Assembly (NCBI RefSeq): GCF_900111905.1
Contig: NZ_FOKM01000009.1
Location: forward strand, 1-64,000
Length of the DNA stretch: 64,000 bases
Direction of reading: 5' to 3'
From: Rhizobium sp. NFR07
Lineage (GTDB): Bacteria > Pseudomonadota > Alphaproteobacteria > Rhizobiales > Rhizobiaceae
Every line of letters starts with the position of its first letter. Within the stretch, counting starts at the first letter, position 1. The position numbers and the translations under genes are program-made. The notes beneath the pieces were generated by a model, which was not told the origin of the DNA, did no database searches, and saw only the letters and a list, made by a program, of their open reading frames with translations. Below, in pieces: positions 16,551 to 25,403 of this stretch.

Positions 16551-17348
16551 ATGCCGGGACTTGGCCTGCCACAGCCGATTGAGAGCGATTTGCTGAACGA
16601 GCGGGCGTCGCCCCGTATCCGGCACGGCTTCTTCACCCGCCAAGGCGGCGTCTCCGAAGGCATCTATGCCGGGCTGAATGTCGGTGTCGGCTCCGATGAC
16701 GACCGGGAAAAGGTGACGGAGAACCGCTCGCGCGTCGCTGCATGGTTCAGCCTTGGCACTGACAGGCTCAACACCGTCCATCAGATCCACTCTCCTGACG
16801 TCGTTGTCGTAGACGCCAGGAGCGCCGGCGGCGAGCGCCCGAAGGCAGATGCGATGGTCACGACAGTTCCTGGCGTGGCGCTCGGCGTCCTGTCGGCCGA
16901 TTGCGGTCCCGTCCTGTTTGCCGATGCCGAAAACGGTGTCATTGGCGCTGCCCATGCCGGTTGGAAGGGCGCTCTCCATGGCGTGCTGGAGAACACGATC
17001 GAGGCAATGGTGACGCTCGGCGCCGACCGCTCGAAGATCACCGCGGTGCTCGGCCCGTCGATCGGACCGAAGAGCTACGAGGTCGGCCCCGAATTTGTCG
17101 AAAACTTCAAGATGGTCGATCCGGGCTACGCGATCTTCTTCCGGCCTTCGGAAAAGCCCGGTCATGCGATGTTCGACCTGCCATCCCTGACGATCAAGCG
17201 CCTGACCGATGCCGGCATCAATGCCGCCAATCTCGGCCTCGACACCTATTCCGATCCCGACAGGTTCTTCTCCTATCGGCGCACCACCCATGCAAAAGAG
17301 CCGGATTACGGCCGCCAGATTTCCGCAATCGCGATCCGGGAGGATTGA
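16551..17348 (+). CDS. pgeF: Peptidoglycan editing factor (YfiH/laccase-domain family)
   Basis: The 265-residue protein shows the metal/active-site residues of the family: His in NTVHQIHSPD, Cys in SADCGPVLFAD and His in GAAHAGWKGALHG, plus GPSIGPKSYEVG. PgeF removes L-Ser misincorporated in muropeptides in E. coli; eukaryotic relatives handle purine nucleosides, so the biochemical role may be broader. It follows the methyltransferase by 108 bases and precedes the M24 gene by one base. Confidence 0.93.
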   Translation: MPGLGLPQPIESDLLNERASPRIRHGFFTRQGGVSEGIYAGLNVGVGSDDDREKVTENRSRVAAWFSLGTDRLNTVHQIHSPDVVVVDARSAGGERPKADAMVTTVPGVALGVLSADCGPVLFADAENGVIGAAHAGWKGALHGVLENTIEAMVTLGADRSKITAVLGPSIGPKSYEVGPEFVENFKMVDPGYAIFFRPSEKPGHAMFDLPSLTIKRLTDAGINAANLGLDTYSDPDRFFSYRRTTHAKEPDYGRQISAIAIRED

Positions 17349-17349
17349 C

Positions 17350-18501
17350 ATGGCCCTGCACTTCGAACGCGAAGAATATGCCGTCCGCATGAACCGCCTG
17401 CTGGCCGCGATGCAGGAGCAGAAGCTCGATGCCGTGCTGCTGTTTGCCCAGGAAAGCATGTACTGGCTGACCGGCTATGACACGTTCGGCTACTGCTTCT
17501 TTCAGACCCTGATCGTAAAGGCGGACGGGTCGATGACGCTCCTGACCCGCTCGGCGGACCTTCGCCAGGCGCGCCAGACCTCCATCATCGAGAATATCAG
17601 TATCTGGGTGGACCGGCTTAACGCCGACCCGACGCTCGACCTCAAGAACCTTTTGAGCGAGATGGACCTGCTCGGCGCCAAGATCGGAATCGAATACGAT
17701 ACGCATGGCATGACCGGCCGCATCGCCCGCCTGCTCGATCACCAGCTCGCCACCTTCGGTCAGCTGAGCGATGCATCCTACATCGTAAGCGGCCTGCGCC
17801 TCGTAAAGAGCCCGGCCGAGGTCGCCCATGCGCGCCGCGCCGCCGAACTCGCGGACGATGCGCTCGACGCCGCTCTTCCGCTGATCAAGCCGGGCGCCGA
17901 CGAGGCCGATATCCTGGCTGCGATGCAGGGTACGATCCTAGCCGGCGGCGGCGACTATCCCGCAAACGAATTCATCATCGGCTCCGGAGACGACGCGCTC
18001 CTCTGCCGTTACAAGGCCGGCCGCCGCAAGCTCGATGCCAATGACCAGCTGACACTCGAATGGGCAGGCGTTTCCGCGCATTATCATGCCGCGATGATGC
18101 GCACCGTCATCATCGGCGAACCGAGCTTTCGCCATCGCGAGCTCTACAAGGCGTCCCTTGAGACGATTCAGGCGATCGAAGAGGTATTGCGACCGGGCCA
18201 TGTCTTTGGCGACGTCTTCGATACCCATGCGCGCATTCTCGACGAGCGCGGCCTCTCCCGTCACCGGCTGAATGCCTGCGGCTATTCGCTCGGCGCCCGC
18301 TTCTCGCCATCCTGGATGGAGCACCAGATGTTCCACGTCGGCAACCAGCAGGAAATCCTGCCCGACATGACCCTGTTCGTGCACATGATCATCATGGATT
18401 CCGAGACGAATACCGCGATGACGCTCGGCCACACATACCTCACGACAGGCGAGGCACCGGAGCCCCTCTCGCGCCACGGCCTCGACCTCATCGTATGCTG
18501 A
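17350..18501 (+). CDS. M24 pitta-bread-fold protein lacking metal ligands (creatinase/ectoine hydrolase-like)
   Basis: The 383-residue protein has a creatinase N-terminal domain (LLFAQESMYWLTGYDTFGY) and a C-terminal M24 fold. Where metallo-peptidases have DxG...GDxTRT, this protein reads LTLEWAGVSAHYHAAMMRT. The later ligand positions read GYSLGARFSPSWM (His lost) and LFVHMIIMDSE (Glu lost). Creatinase and DoeA-like ectoine hydrolases also lack metals, so this is probably a metal-independent C-N hydrolase rather than a peptidase; the substrate is unknown. ATG 17350 is one base after the pgeF stop, suggesting coupling. Confidence 0.85.
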   Translation: MALHFEREEYAVRMNRLLAAMQEQKLDAVLLFAQESMYWLTGYDTFGYCFFQTLIVKADGSMTLLTRSADLRQARQTSIIENISIWVDRLNADPTLDLKNLLSEMDLLGAKIGIEYDTHGMTGRIARLLDHQLATFGQLSDASYIVSGLRLVKSPAEVAHARRAAELADDALDAALPLIKPGADEADILAAMQGTILAGGGDYPANEFIIGSGDDALLCRYKAGRRKLDANDQLTLEWAGVSAHYHAAMMRTVIIGEPSFRHRELYKASLETIQAIEEVLRPGHVFGDVFDTHARILDERGLSRHRLNACGYSLGARFSPSWMEHQMFHVGNQQEILPDMTLFVHMIIMDSETNTAMTLGHTYLTTGEAPEPLSRHGLDLIVC

Positions 18502-18593
18502 CAACCCGTCACCACCTCGGGCGTCGCGATTGACTCCCATTGAAGGCGACCTCTAAGCTCCCGGCCGGGGCAAGCTGGTCAGGAGACGGATTC

Positions 18594-19349
18594 GTGCGGC
18601 GTTTCGGAAGATTTCACATCGCCGCGCTGCTGATCGTCGGACTTGCCTCCTGCACCACGCCCGATGCGCTGACGCCTCAGGTGGATGTTGGCGGGGGCAC
18701 GACACGCTCATCCACACCCGTCACCCAAGACGACACCGACCGAATGGCCGGCACCTACGCTCCCCGTACGACCCAGCCGTCTTCGGGCGGTTATGCCAGG
18801 CGGCCGCAGAATACGCTGGAGGCACAGGCCCGGGCACTCGATGACGGCAACGCGGTGTCGCCATCATCGTCAGGCCCGCCACCCGACTGGCAGGGCAACG
18901 AGAACGAGCCGATACGCTCGCCTGCGGATGAGACGATTGCTTCCGCGGAACCCCAGGTGGCGGCCCAGCCTCCGTCCGGAGGCGGCGGCACGATCCGCTT
19001 CCTCCCCATCATCGGCGCCCCCGTTCAGGCCGTCACGCCTCTCTCGCGACAATTGGGCGCAGAGGCCCGCGCAGGCGGCCTGACCATCCGCCCGTCGAGC
19101 GACAGCAGTACCGAGCAGATCCTAAAGGGCTATTTCTCCGCCTTTGCCGATGGCAGCAAGGTCACCATCGTCTATGTGTGGGATGTTCTCGACAATGCCG
19201 GCGCCCGCCTCCACCGCATGCAGGGCCAGGAAACCCTGCCCGCGCAAGGATCCGATCCATGGGCGGCCGTACCGCCATCCCTCATGCAGCAGATCGCCAC
19301 GAAGACGATCCGCGGCTATCTCGCATGGCGCCAGACGCAGGCCGGGTGA
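18594..19349 (+). CDS. Putative lipoprotein, function unknown
   Basis: With GTG 18594 the 251-residue protein begins MRRFGRFHIAALLIVGLASC, a signal peptide ending in a lipobox LASC. AGGAG lies eight bases upstream, which decides this start over a TTG at 18540. A Pro/Ser/Thr-rich low-complexity stretch (about 23-135) is followed by a compact domain (FLPIIGAPVQAVTPLSRQLG to the end) containing KVTIVYVWDVLD and a Trp-rich C-terminus. No family is recognised beyond a rhizobial conserved-hypothetical feel. It lies between the M24 gene and prs. Confidence 0.75.
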   Translation: MRRFGRFHIAALLIVGLASCTTPDALTPQVDVGGGTTRSSTPVTQDDTDRMAGTYAPRTTQPSSGGYARRPQNTLEAQARALDDGNAVSPSSSGPPPDWQGNENEPIRSPADETIASAEPQVAAQPPSGGGGTIRFLPIIGAPVQAVTPLSRQLGAEARAGGLTIRPSSDSSTEQILKGYFSAFADGSKVTIVYVWDVLDNAGARLHRMQGQETLPAQGSDPWAAVPPSLMQQIATKTIRGYLAWRQTQAG

Positions 19350-19486
19350 AGCATCTCCGGCTGCCAAATATGCATCGCAAGTCACAGATCGTTCATAAAA
19401 AACGTGGGCAGGTGGGAAATGGCTATTGCATTCGAAACCTGCGGCGGTAAAAGGCGCCCATCCAGCTTCAAAACAGGCGGACCGCA

Positions 19487-20419
19487 ATGAAGGTTTTCGC
19501 AGGCAACTCGAACCGGCACTTGGCCGACGCGATCTGCAGTTATCTCAATGTTCCAGTCGGAAAAGCCAGTGTCAGGCGATTTGCAGACCAGGAGATCTTC
19601 GTTGAAATCCAGGAGAACGTGCGCGGGGAAGACATTTTTGTCATCCAGTCGACGTCCTTCCCGACCAACGATCACCTGATGGAACTGCTGATCATGACCG
19701 ACGCGTTCAGACGCGCTTCGGCCAGACGCATCACCGCAGTTCTTCCCTATTTCGGCTACGCAAGGCAGGACCGCAAGGCCGGGCCGCGCACGCCGATTTC
19801 GGCCAAGCTCGTCGCCAATCTGATCACCGAGGCAGGCGCCAACCGCGTCATGACGCTCGACCTGCATGCCGACCAGATCCAGGGCTTCTTCGACATTCCG
19901 ACGGACAACCTCTACGCCGTGCCGATCCTGGCGCGTGACGTGAAGGAAAACTACGAACTCGAAAACGTCATGGTCGTCTCGCCGGACGTCGGCGGCGTGG
20001 TTCGTGCCCGCTCACTGGCCAAGCGTCTGGGCTGCCAGCTCGCGATCGTCGACAAGCGCCGCGAACGCGCCGGTGAATCCGAGGTCATGAACGTCATCGG
20101 CGACGTGACCGGCAAGGACTGTCTCCTGATCGACGACATCGTCGACTCGGGCGGCACGCTCTGCAACGCCGCCGAGGCCCTGTTGAAGAACGGCGCCACC
20201 AGCGTTACCGCCTACATCACCCATGGCGTCCTGTCGGGCGGCGCGGTGACCCGCATCTCCTCGTCGAAGCTGAAAGAACTGGTCATCACCGACTCGATCC
20301 AGCCGACGACCGCGGTTCAGTCAGCTCACAATATTCGCGTCATCTCGACTGCGAACCTTCTGGGCGAAGCGATCAACCGCACGGCGATGGAATCCTCGGT
20401 CTCCAGCCTGTTCGACTGA
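19487..20419 (+). CDS. prs: Ribose-phosphate pyrophosphokinase
   Basis: This 310-residue enzyme makes PRPP from ribose-5-phosphate and ATP for purine, pyrimidine, histidine and tryptophan synthesis. Motifs are FAGNSNRHLADAI at the start, YARQDRK, MTLDLHADQIQGFFDIPTDN and the PRPP loop DDIVDSGGTL. The length matches class I PRPP synthetases. It is preceded by a 137-base promoter region and followed by a dyad. PRPP made here feeds apt, encoded about 14 kb away. Confidence 0.97.
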   Translation: MKVFAGNSNRHLADAICSYLNVPVGKASVRRFADQEIFVEIQENVRGEDIFVIQSTSFPTNDHLMELLIMTDAFRRASARRITAVLPYFGYARQDRKAGPRTPISAKLVANLITEAGANRVMTLDLHADQIQGFFDIPTDNLYAVPILARDVKENYELENVMVVSPDVGGVVRARSLAKRLGCQLAIVDKRRERAGESEVMNVIGDVTGKDCLLIDDIVDSGGTLCNAAEALLKNGATSVTAYITHGVLSGGAVTRISSSKLKELVITDSIQPTTAVQSAHNIRVISTANLLGEAINRTAMESSVSSLFD

Positions 20420-20459
20420 CCGGCTGGCCAATTCCGCCAAAGTTCCCCATTAGTGCACC

Positions 20460-20489
20460 GGGCCGGAAGTCGTTTTCGATTTCCGGCCC
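20460..20489 (+). terminator. Stem-loop after prs, possible terminator
   Basis: GGGCCGGAA (20460-20468) pairs with TTCCGGCCC (20481-20489). The following GATGCTTTA is only a weak T-tract, so termination is uncertain. Confidence 0.5.
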
Positions 20490-20530
20490 GATGCTTTAGG
20501 GTCACCGTGATCAACCGGGGAGGATTCGCC

Positions 20531-21052
20531 ATGTTTTCAATTACAAGCCAGCGCAACAAGCTGCCGCTTCTCGTTCTGTTGCCGATGCTTTCGGCCTGCG
20601 TCGAAGGCGGTCCGCCGTCCGGCCCGGGCGGCTATTATCCACCGCCGCGCCCTCAGCCCGGACCGCAGATGTGCACGATGGACTATCGTCCGGTCTGCGG
20701 TGAACGCGGTGGCCGGTTCGAGACTTTCGGCAATTCCTGCCAGGCCGGTGCGCGCGGCTTCCGTGTCGTCAGCTCCGGCGAATGCCGCGGTCCCGGCGGC
20801 TACCCGCCTCCGGGCCGCCCCGACAGGCCGGATAGACCCGAATGGGATCGCCCGGGACGTCCGGACCGGCCGGATTGGGACCGCCCCGGAAGACCGAACA
20901 GGCCTGATCGCCCGGAACAGGGCTTCTGCACCCGCGAATATCGCCCCGTCTGCGGCCAGAACCGCGGGCGCACCCAGACCTTCCCGAATGCGTGCGAAGC
21001 CCGCAATGCCGGTTTCGGCGTGATTTCCTCCGGCGAGTGCCGCCGCAGCTGA
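20531..21052 (+). CDS. Lipoprotein with two Kazal-type protease inhibitor domains
   Basis: This 173-residue protein has a signal peptide with lipobox LSAC, followed by a Gly/Pro-rich linker. First Kazal-like domain: CTMDYRPVCGERGGRFETF, then NSCQA and SSGEC. After a linker of repeated RPDRP/WDRPGRP units comes a second domain: CTREYRPVCGQNRG, NACEA and SSGEC. Kazal domains in secreted bacterial proteins are presumed serine-protease inhibitors; membrane anchoring would place them in the periplasm or at the outer membrane. ATG 20531 is preceded by GGGGAGG seven bases upstream. Targets are unknown. Confidence 0.82.
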   Translation: MFSITSQRNKLPLLVLLPMLSACVEGGPPSGPGGYYPPPRPQPGPQMCTMDYRPVCGERGGRFETFGNSCQAGARGFRVVSSGECRGPGGYPPPGRPDRPDRPEWDRPGRPDRPDWDRPGRPNRPDRPEQGFCTREYRPVCGQNRGRTQTFPNACEARNAGFGVISSGECRRS

Positions 21053-21080
21053 TCGAAGAAATCGCTGTATGACGCAAAAC

Positions 21081-21110
21081 AAAATGCCGGGATCGCTGTC
21101 CCGGCATTTT
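21081..21110. terminator. Bidirectional rho-independent terminator
   Basis: AAAATGCCGGGA (21081-21092), loop TCGCTG and TCCCGGCATTTT (21099-21110) form a near-perfect 12-bp stem with flanking A and T runs. It ends the Kazal gene transcript, 28 bases after its stop. Confidence 0.88.
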
Positions 21111-21161
21111 GCATTCGGCAAAAGCGTTGACTATGTAGATCGCAGATTCAAGGAGCCCCGC

Positions 21162-21419
21162 ATGGCCTCACGCGACCGCTATTCCCGAAAACTCGAATGC
21201 TCCCAGTGCGGCCACACCGGCTTTGCCGAGGTTTCGGAAACGGACGACAAACGCGCCGGCAACCGTGACTTCCGCATCGATGAGCTGCCCAAGGGCTTTC
21301 ACACCGAATTCGCATCGACCGATCCGCGCAAATACATGATCCGCTGCGGCGACTGCGGGTTCAAATTCCGCTTCGAGCAGAAGTCCTATTATGCACCGGG
21401 CGGAGAGGCCCGGCGCTAG
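21162..21419 (+). CDS. Small zinc-ribbon-like conserved protein
   Basis: The 85-residue protein contains CSQCGHTG near the N-terminus and CGDCGFKFRF near the C-terminus, two CxxC knuckles consistent with one zinc ribbon. AAGGAG is about 7 bases upstream of ATG 21162. No enzymatic domain is seen; binding to nucleic acid or protein is a guess. It lies just after the terminator and converges with the large GGDEF-EAL gene. Confidence 0.7.
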   Translation: MASRDRYSRKLECSQCGHTGFAEVSETDDKRAGNRDFRIDELPKGFHTEFASTDPRKYMIRCGDCGFKFRFEQKSYYAPGGEARR

Positions 21420-21442
21420 ACGGTTCGGTAGCGGCTGCCGTT

Positions 21443-24220
21443 TCAGGCGGCAGCGATCACGAGCTGATCGCCGATCGGCATCGGCCGCCCGAGAAGATAA
21501 CCCTGCGCCTCATGGCAGCCTTCGTCCCGAAGGATCGTAAGCTGGTCGCGGGTTTCAACGCCCTCGGCAAGAACCGGTATCCGAAGCCCCTGCCCCAGAG
21601 CAAGGATCGCACGGACCATCGCCTTGGCCTCCTCGCTGCGCTCGACATCGGCGAGGAAGCTGCGGTCGAGCTTGATCTTGTCGAACGGGAACGACTGGAG
21701 CGTCTCCAGCGACGAATAGCCTGTGCCGAAATCGTCGATCGCGATCGACACGCCGAGCGCCTTGATCGCCCTGAGCGCATGGAGCGCACGCTGCTTGTCG
21801 GCGAAGATCGAGCTTTCGGTGATCTCGAGTTCAAGCCGGCTCGGCTTCAGTCCGGTTTCCAGGAGCACCGAGTGGACGATCGACGGCATGTCCGCATGGG
21901 CGATCTGCACCGGTGAAAGGTTCACGGCGACCTTATGCCCGACAGGCCAGGTCGCAGCCTCGCGGCAGGCTTCGCGCAGCACCCACTCGCCGATCGGCAG
22001 GATGGCGCCGCATTCTTCCGCCACTCCGATGAAATCGACCGGCGAAACCTGACCGCGCTCCGGGTGCCGCCAGCGCAGCAGCACTTCGTATCCGGTGATC
22101 TCACCTGTCGAGATCGACTTCTGCACCTGGTAATGCAGGTGGAACTGCTTGGCTTCGGCGGCTGCCCAGAGGTCCTTTGCCATCTTGGTGCGGTCGCGTG
22201 CAGCCTCGTCCATCTCCACGTCGTAGAAGCACACTTCGCGGGAAAGCGACCCCTTGGCGCGGTACATGGCAAGGTCGGCATTGGCGATCAGCGCCTCCGG
22301 CGAATTGCCGTCGTTCGGATAGAGCGCCACGCCCATGCTGGCGCCCGGCACCAGTCGGTGACCTTCGACATCCATCGGACGGTTGAATTCAGCCGCCATG
22401 CGCTCCAGGAACGCCTGAACGTCCGCAATGTCGCTGTAGCGCATGGCGGCCACGAATTCGTCACCGCCGAAGCGGGCGAACATATCGTTCGGGCCCATCA
22501 GCAGCAGCATGCGCCGCGCCATTTCCTTCAGCACTTCGTCGCCGACGGCGTGACCGAGCTGGTCGTTGATCTGCTTGAACTTGTTGAGATCGATGCCGAC
22601 GACGGCAAGCTGGTCACCACTGTGCCCGGCATGCAGGACTTCACCTTCCAGGTAGCTCATGAAAGCCGCACGATTGGGCAGTTGCGTGAGGCTGTCATGC
22701 CTTGCCATGAAAGCGATCTGCTCCTCGGAGCGGACCTGTTCGGTGATGTCTTCGAAGGTCGCGACCCATCCGCCGCCGGGAAGCTCGTTGAGCGCGGTGC
22801 GGATCGTGTGGCCGCCATACGTACGATGCAGCAGGCTCTGCGGTCCCGCCTTCATCGCCGCCATGTAGCGTTCATAATGGGCGCGGGCGCGCACGCCGGC
22901 ATCCTTGGGATCGGGATAGGACATCTCGAAGCCCTTGCGGACGATGTCCCAATAGCTGCGGCCGGGCACCACGAAGCCTTCCGGAAAACTGAACATGTCC
23001 CGATAGCGGCCATTGGACAGGATCAGCTTCTCGTCACGGTCGAACAGGCAGATGCCCTGGCTCATGTTTTCCAGCGCCAGATCCAGGTTCTGCGTGATGG
23101 CGGCAATGCTGTCGCTGTCTTCCTTCTGCCGCGTGATATCGCGCGTGATCTTGGCGTAGCCGACAAGAATGCCCTCCTCGTCGCGAACCGGCTGGATAAC
23201 CACATGCGCCCAGAACCAACTGCCGTCCTTGCGGTAGCGCTTGCCCTCGGCATCGAAACGGCCCGTCTCGCGTGCGGTCTTCAGCGCATTCGCGGGCATG
23301 CCTGCTGCCTGATCCTCGGCATTATAGAAGCGCGCGAAATTTTGCCCGACGATTTCCTTGGCGGTATAGCCCTTGGCCCGCTCGGCGCCCGCGTTCCAGT
23401 TGGTGACGATGCCGTTCGGGTCGAGCATGTAGATGGCATAGTCCGTCACGCCGCGCACGAGGAGCTGGAAATTGCGCTCGGTGGCCCTCGATGACCGGGC
23501 AGCCTGGCTCGATATGATGGCGGCGGCAGCACCCGAACCGAGGAGGGAAAGAGAGACGACGATGATCGTCGACAGCATGAGAGGCTTGGAGATCGCGCCG
23601 ATCTCGATCGTCTCGGAAAGATCCGGAACGAGCTCGACGGCCCCCATTGCGATGAAATGCATGCCGACGATCGCAAGCGACAGCGCAGCCGCAGCCTGGA
23701 CCACGGTTTTCGCACCCTTTCCAAGGGCGATCAGGAACGCGGCGGGCGCCATGATCACGGCAGCGGCAATGGCGACGATGACCAGCGGCCGGGACCAGGC
23801 GATCGCGCCGCCGAACTCGATGGCCGACATACCGGTGAAATGCATGCACGACACGCCGGCGCCGAATACCATGCCGGCAGCAATCGCGCCGGGCCGCGTC
23901 GGTGCCGCGACCATCAGGAAGGCGGCAACGAAGGTCGAAATGAATGCCAGCGCAAGCGACGCGAGGGTGAGCGTCAGGTTGAAGCGGAACGACAGGCCGG
24001 GATCATAAGCGAGCATGGCGACGAAATGCGTCGACCAGATGCCGAAGCCGCCGGCCCCGCCGGCGACCGCAGCCCAGATCAGCCGCGCGCCCCGACGCGC
24101 CTGCTTCGCCCGTCCGATGAACGCGACCGTAGCCAGATTTGCAAGGAAACAGAGTATCCCTGCCACCACCACCAGTGCCAGATCATGCTCATAGGCCAGG
24201 CAGGTGAACACACCATACAT
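21443..24220 (-). CDS. MHYT-PAS-GGDEF-EAL cyclic-di-GMP signalling protein
   Basis: This 925-residue membrane protein starts with an MHYT sensor (about 1-245, seven helices) showing the histidine motifs STHFVAML, CMHFTGMS and GMHFIAMG. One clear PAS domain (NFQLLVRGVTDYAIYMLDPNG) and a second PAS-like region follow. An intact GGDEF domain has RFGGDEFVA and a C-terminal EAL domain has YEVLLRW, with ELEITESS and DDFGTGYSS. Both catalytic motifs look intact, so it could make or break c-di-GMP. MHYT domains are proposed to sense O2, CO or NO through a metal. It is divergent from rplY. Confidence 0.93.
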   Translation of the reverse strand: MYGVFTCLAYEHDLALVVVAGILCFLANLATVAFIGRAKQARRGARLIWAAVAGGAGGFGIWSTHFVAMLAYDPGLSFRFNLTLTLASLALAFISTFVAAFLMVAAPTRPGAIAAGMVFGAGVSCMHFTGMSAIEFGGAIAWSRPLVIVAIAAAVIMAPAAFLIALGKGAKTVVQAAAALSLAIVGMHFIAMGAVELVPDLSETIEIGAISKPLMLSTIIVVSLSLLGSGAAAAIISSQAARSSRATERNFQLLVRGVTDYAIYMLDPNGIVTNWNAGAERAKGYTAKEIVGQNFARFYNAEDQAAGMPANALKTARETGRFDAEGKRYRKDGSWFWAHVVIQPVRDEEGILVGYAKITRDITRQKEDSDSIAAITQNLDLALENMSQGICLFDRDEKLILSNGRYRDMFSFPEGFVVPGRSYWDIVRKGFEMSYPDPKDAGVRARAHYERYMAAMKAGPQSLLHRTYGGHTIRTALNELPGGGWVATFEDITEQVRSEEQIAFMARHDSLTQLPNRAAFMSYLEGEVLHAGHSGDQLAVVGIDLNKFKQINDQLGHAVGDEVLKEMARRMLLLMGPNDMFARFGGDEFVAAMRYSDIADVQAFLERMAAEFNRPMDVEGHRLVPGASMGVALYPNDGNSPEALIANADLAMYRAKGSLSREVCFYDVEMDEAARDRTKMAKDLWAAAEAKQFHLHYQVQKSISTGEITGYEVLLRWRHPERGQVSPVDFIGVAEECGAILPIGEWVLREACREAATWPVGHKVAVNLSPVQIAHADMPSIVHSVLLETGLKPSRLELEITESSIFADKQRALHALRAIKALGVSIAIDDFGTGYSSLETLQSFPFDKIKLDRSFLADVERSEEAKAMVRAILALGQGLRIPVLAEGVETRDQLTILRDEGCHEAQGYLLGRPMPIGDQLVIAAA

Positions 24221-24575
24221 AAGAACTTACCCCCGAAACTTGATCCTTTTTTAAGGGGCTGCGTCTTTAACAAACTCCATATGACTTATTGAGCCCACGC
24301 TTTTTTAGACCTTCACGGCAAAACGTGCTTAATAGTCCCGCAAGGACAGCCTACCCAGAGTAAGCCCTTGAAGACGCCGCACCGAAAGGCTGCGCGGATC
24401 CGAGCGTCAGTCAGCTTGACTGAGCCCTTGCCTCACTCCGGCCCTTGTATTATAGGGACCGCGTCCGCACAGACACCCTTGGAGGCAATGCGGATGGAGA
24501 GCGTCGTGAGATGCCCTCCGGTTCGAACCGGCAGATGCCGGCAGAACTCTCCAAACAACCTCGAAAGGAAATGCC
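24221..24575. other. Intergenic region between the MHYT protein gene and rplY
   Basis: This 355-base region holds divergent promoters and the rplY leader. CAGTCA-GCT-TGACTG forms a dyad at 24408-24422, and a TATTAT at about 24451 may be the rplY -10 box, with no convincing -35. The structured element at 24496-24552 is listed separately. Confidence 0.45.
24496..24552 (+). promoter_or_regulatory. Structured mRNA leader of rplY (candidate)
   Basis: GGAGAG (24496-24501) can pair with CTCTCC (24547-24552), enclosing the perfect palindrome CCGGTTCGAACCGG (24518-24531) and a GCCGGC hairpin. It ends 23 bases before the rplY start, where a ribosomal-protein leader could bind L25 or gate translation. 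Evidence is base complementarity only. Confidence 0.4.
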
Positions 24576-25193
24576 ATGAGCCAGGAAACTTACGTGCTCA
24601 AGGCCGAGGCGCGCGAACGGGTCGGTAAGGGGTCCTCCCGTGAACTTCGCCGCAACGGTTTCATTCCTGCAGTCATCTACGGTGACAAGCAGGCTCCTCT
24701 GTCGATCGTCCTCAACACCAATGAGGTCACCAAGCGTATCCACGCTGGCGGTTTCATGACGACGGTTGCATCCATCGAACTCGATGGCAAGAAGATCAGC
24801 GTCCTGCCGAAGGACTACCAGCTTGATCCGGTCCGCGACTTCACCATGCATGTCGACTTCCTGCGCGTTTCCGCCAAGACGGAAGTCAACGTCGAAGTAC
24901 CGGTCCACTTCGTCAACGAAGACAAGTCCGCGATCAAGCAGGGCGGCGTCCTGAACATCGTCCGTCATACGGTCGAGCTTCACTGCCCGGCCAACGCCAT
25001 TCCGGAATTCCTGACCGTTGACCTCGACGGCGCCAAGATCGGCGACAGCCTGCACATTTCGGCTGTCAAGCTGCCGAAGGGTGTTCGCCCGGTCATCACC
25101 GACCGCGACTTCACGATCGCAACGATCGTTGCGCCGGCAGCAGGCATTGCCGACGAGGAGGAAACCGCAGCAGAAGCTTCGACTGAAGAATAA
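24576..25193 (+). CDS. rplY: 50S ribosomal protein L25/general stress protein Ctc
   Basis: The 205-residue protein is the long (Ctc-type) form of L25, which binds 5S rRNA. The N-terminal L25 domain contains KAEARERVGKGSSRELRRNGFIPAVIYG, and the beta-rich C-terminal domain ends in an acidic tail (EEETAAEASTEE). ATG 24576 follows AAAGGAAATGCC. In many Rhizobiales pth follows directly, but here about 3.4 kb separate them. A strong terminator comes soon after the stop. Confidence 0.96.
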   Translation: MSQETYVLKAEARERVGKGSSRELRRNGFIPAVIYGDKQAPLSIVLNTNEVTKRIHAGGFMTTVASIELDGKKISVLPKDYQLDPVRDFTMHVDFLRVSAKTEVNVEVPVHFVNEDKSAIKQGGVLNIVRHTVELHCPANAIPEFLTVDLDGAKIGDSLHISAVKLPKGVRPVITDRDFTIATIVAPAAGIADEEETAAEASTEE

Positions 25194-25221
25194 GATCTTC
25201 AGCAGCATCCGCGATTTGCAG

Positions 25222-25255
25222 AGCCCGCCCCTTTCGGGGGCGGGCTTTCTTGTTT
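25222..25255 (+). terminator. Rho-independent terminator of rplY
   Basis: AGCCCGCCCC (25222-25231), a TTTCG loop and GGGGCGGGCT (25237-25246) are followed by TTCTTGTTTT. It lies about 30 bases after the rplY stop. Confidence 0.9.
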
Positions 25256-25403
25256 TCGGGACACCGCATACGCCGCCGGGCGCAGCCCTTAACGATGTAT
25301 TTGCTTAACCCCATGAGGGAAGTTTAAAGCTTTCGATGGAAGTATGCCCCTCTATTTTGGGGAAATACTTTGATCGCATCTAGGCGAATTGCGGGGAAAA
25401 CGA

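Noticed and set aside
21935..23494. 519-residue open frame opposite the MHYT-GGDEF-EAL gene
   Set aside because: Shadow of a high-GC coding region; no motif is seen, whereas the minus strand is unambiguous.
24496..24552. tRNA-like sequence GGTTCGAACCGG
   Set aside because: Only the T-loop-like core fits; there is no anticodon arm, length or CCA end for a tRNA. It is kept as a leader structure.
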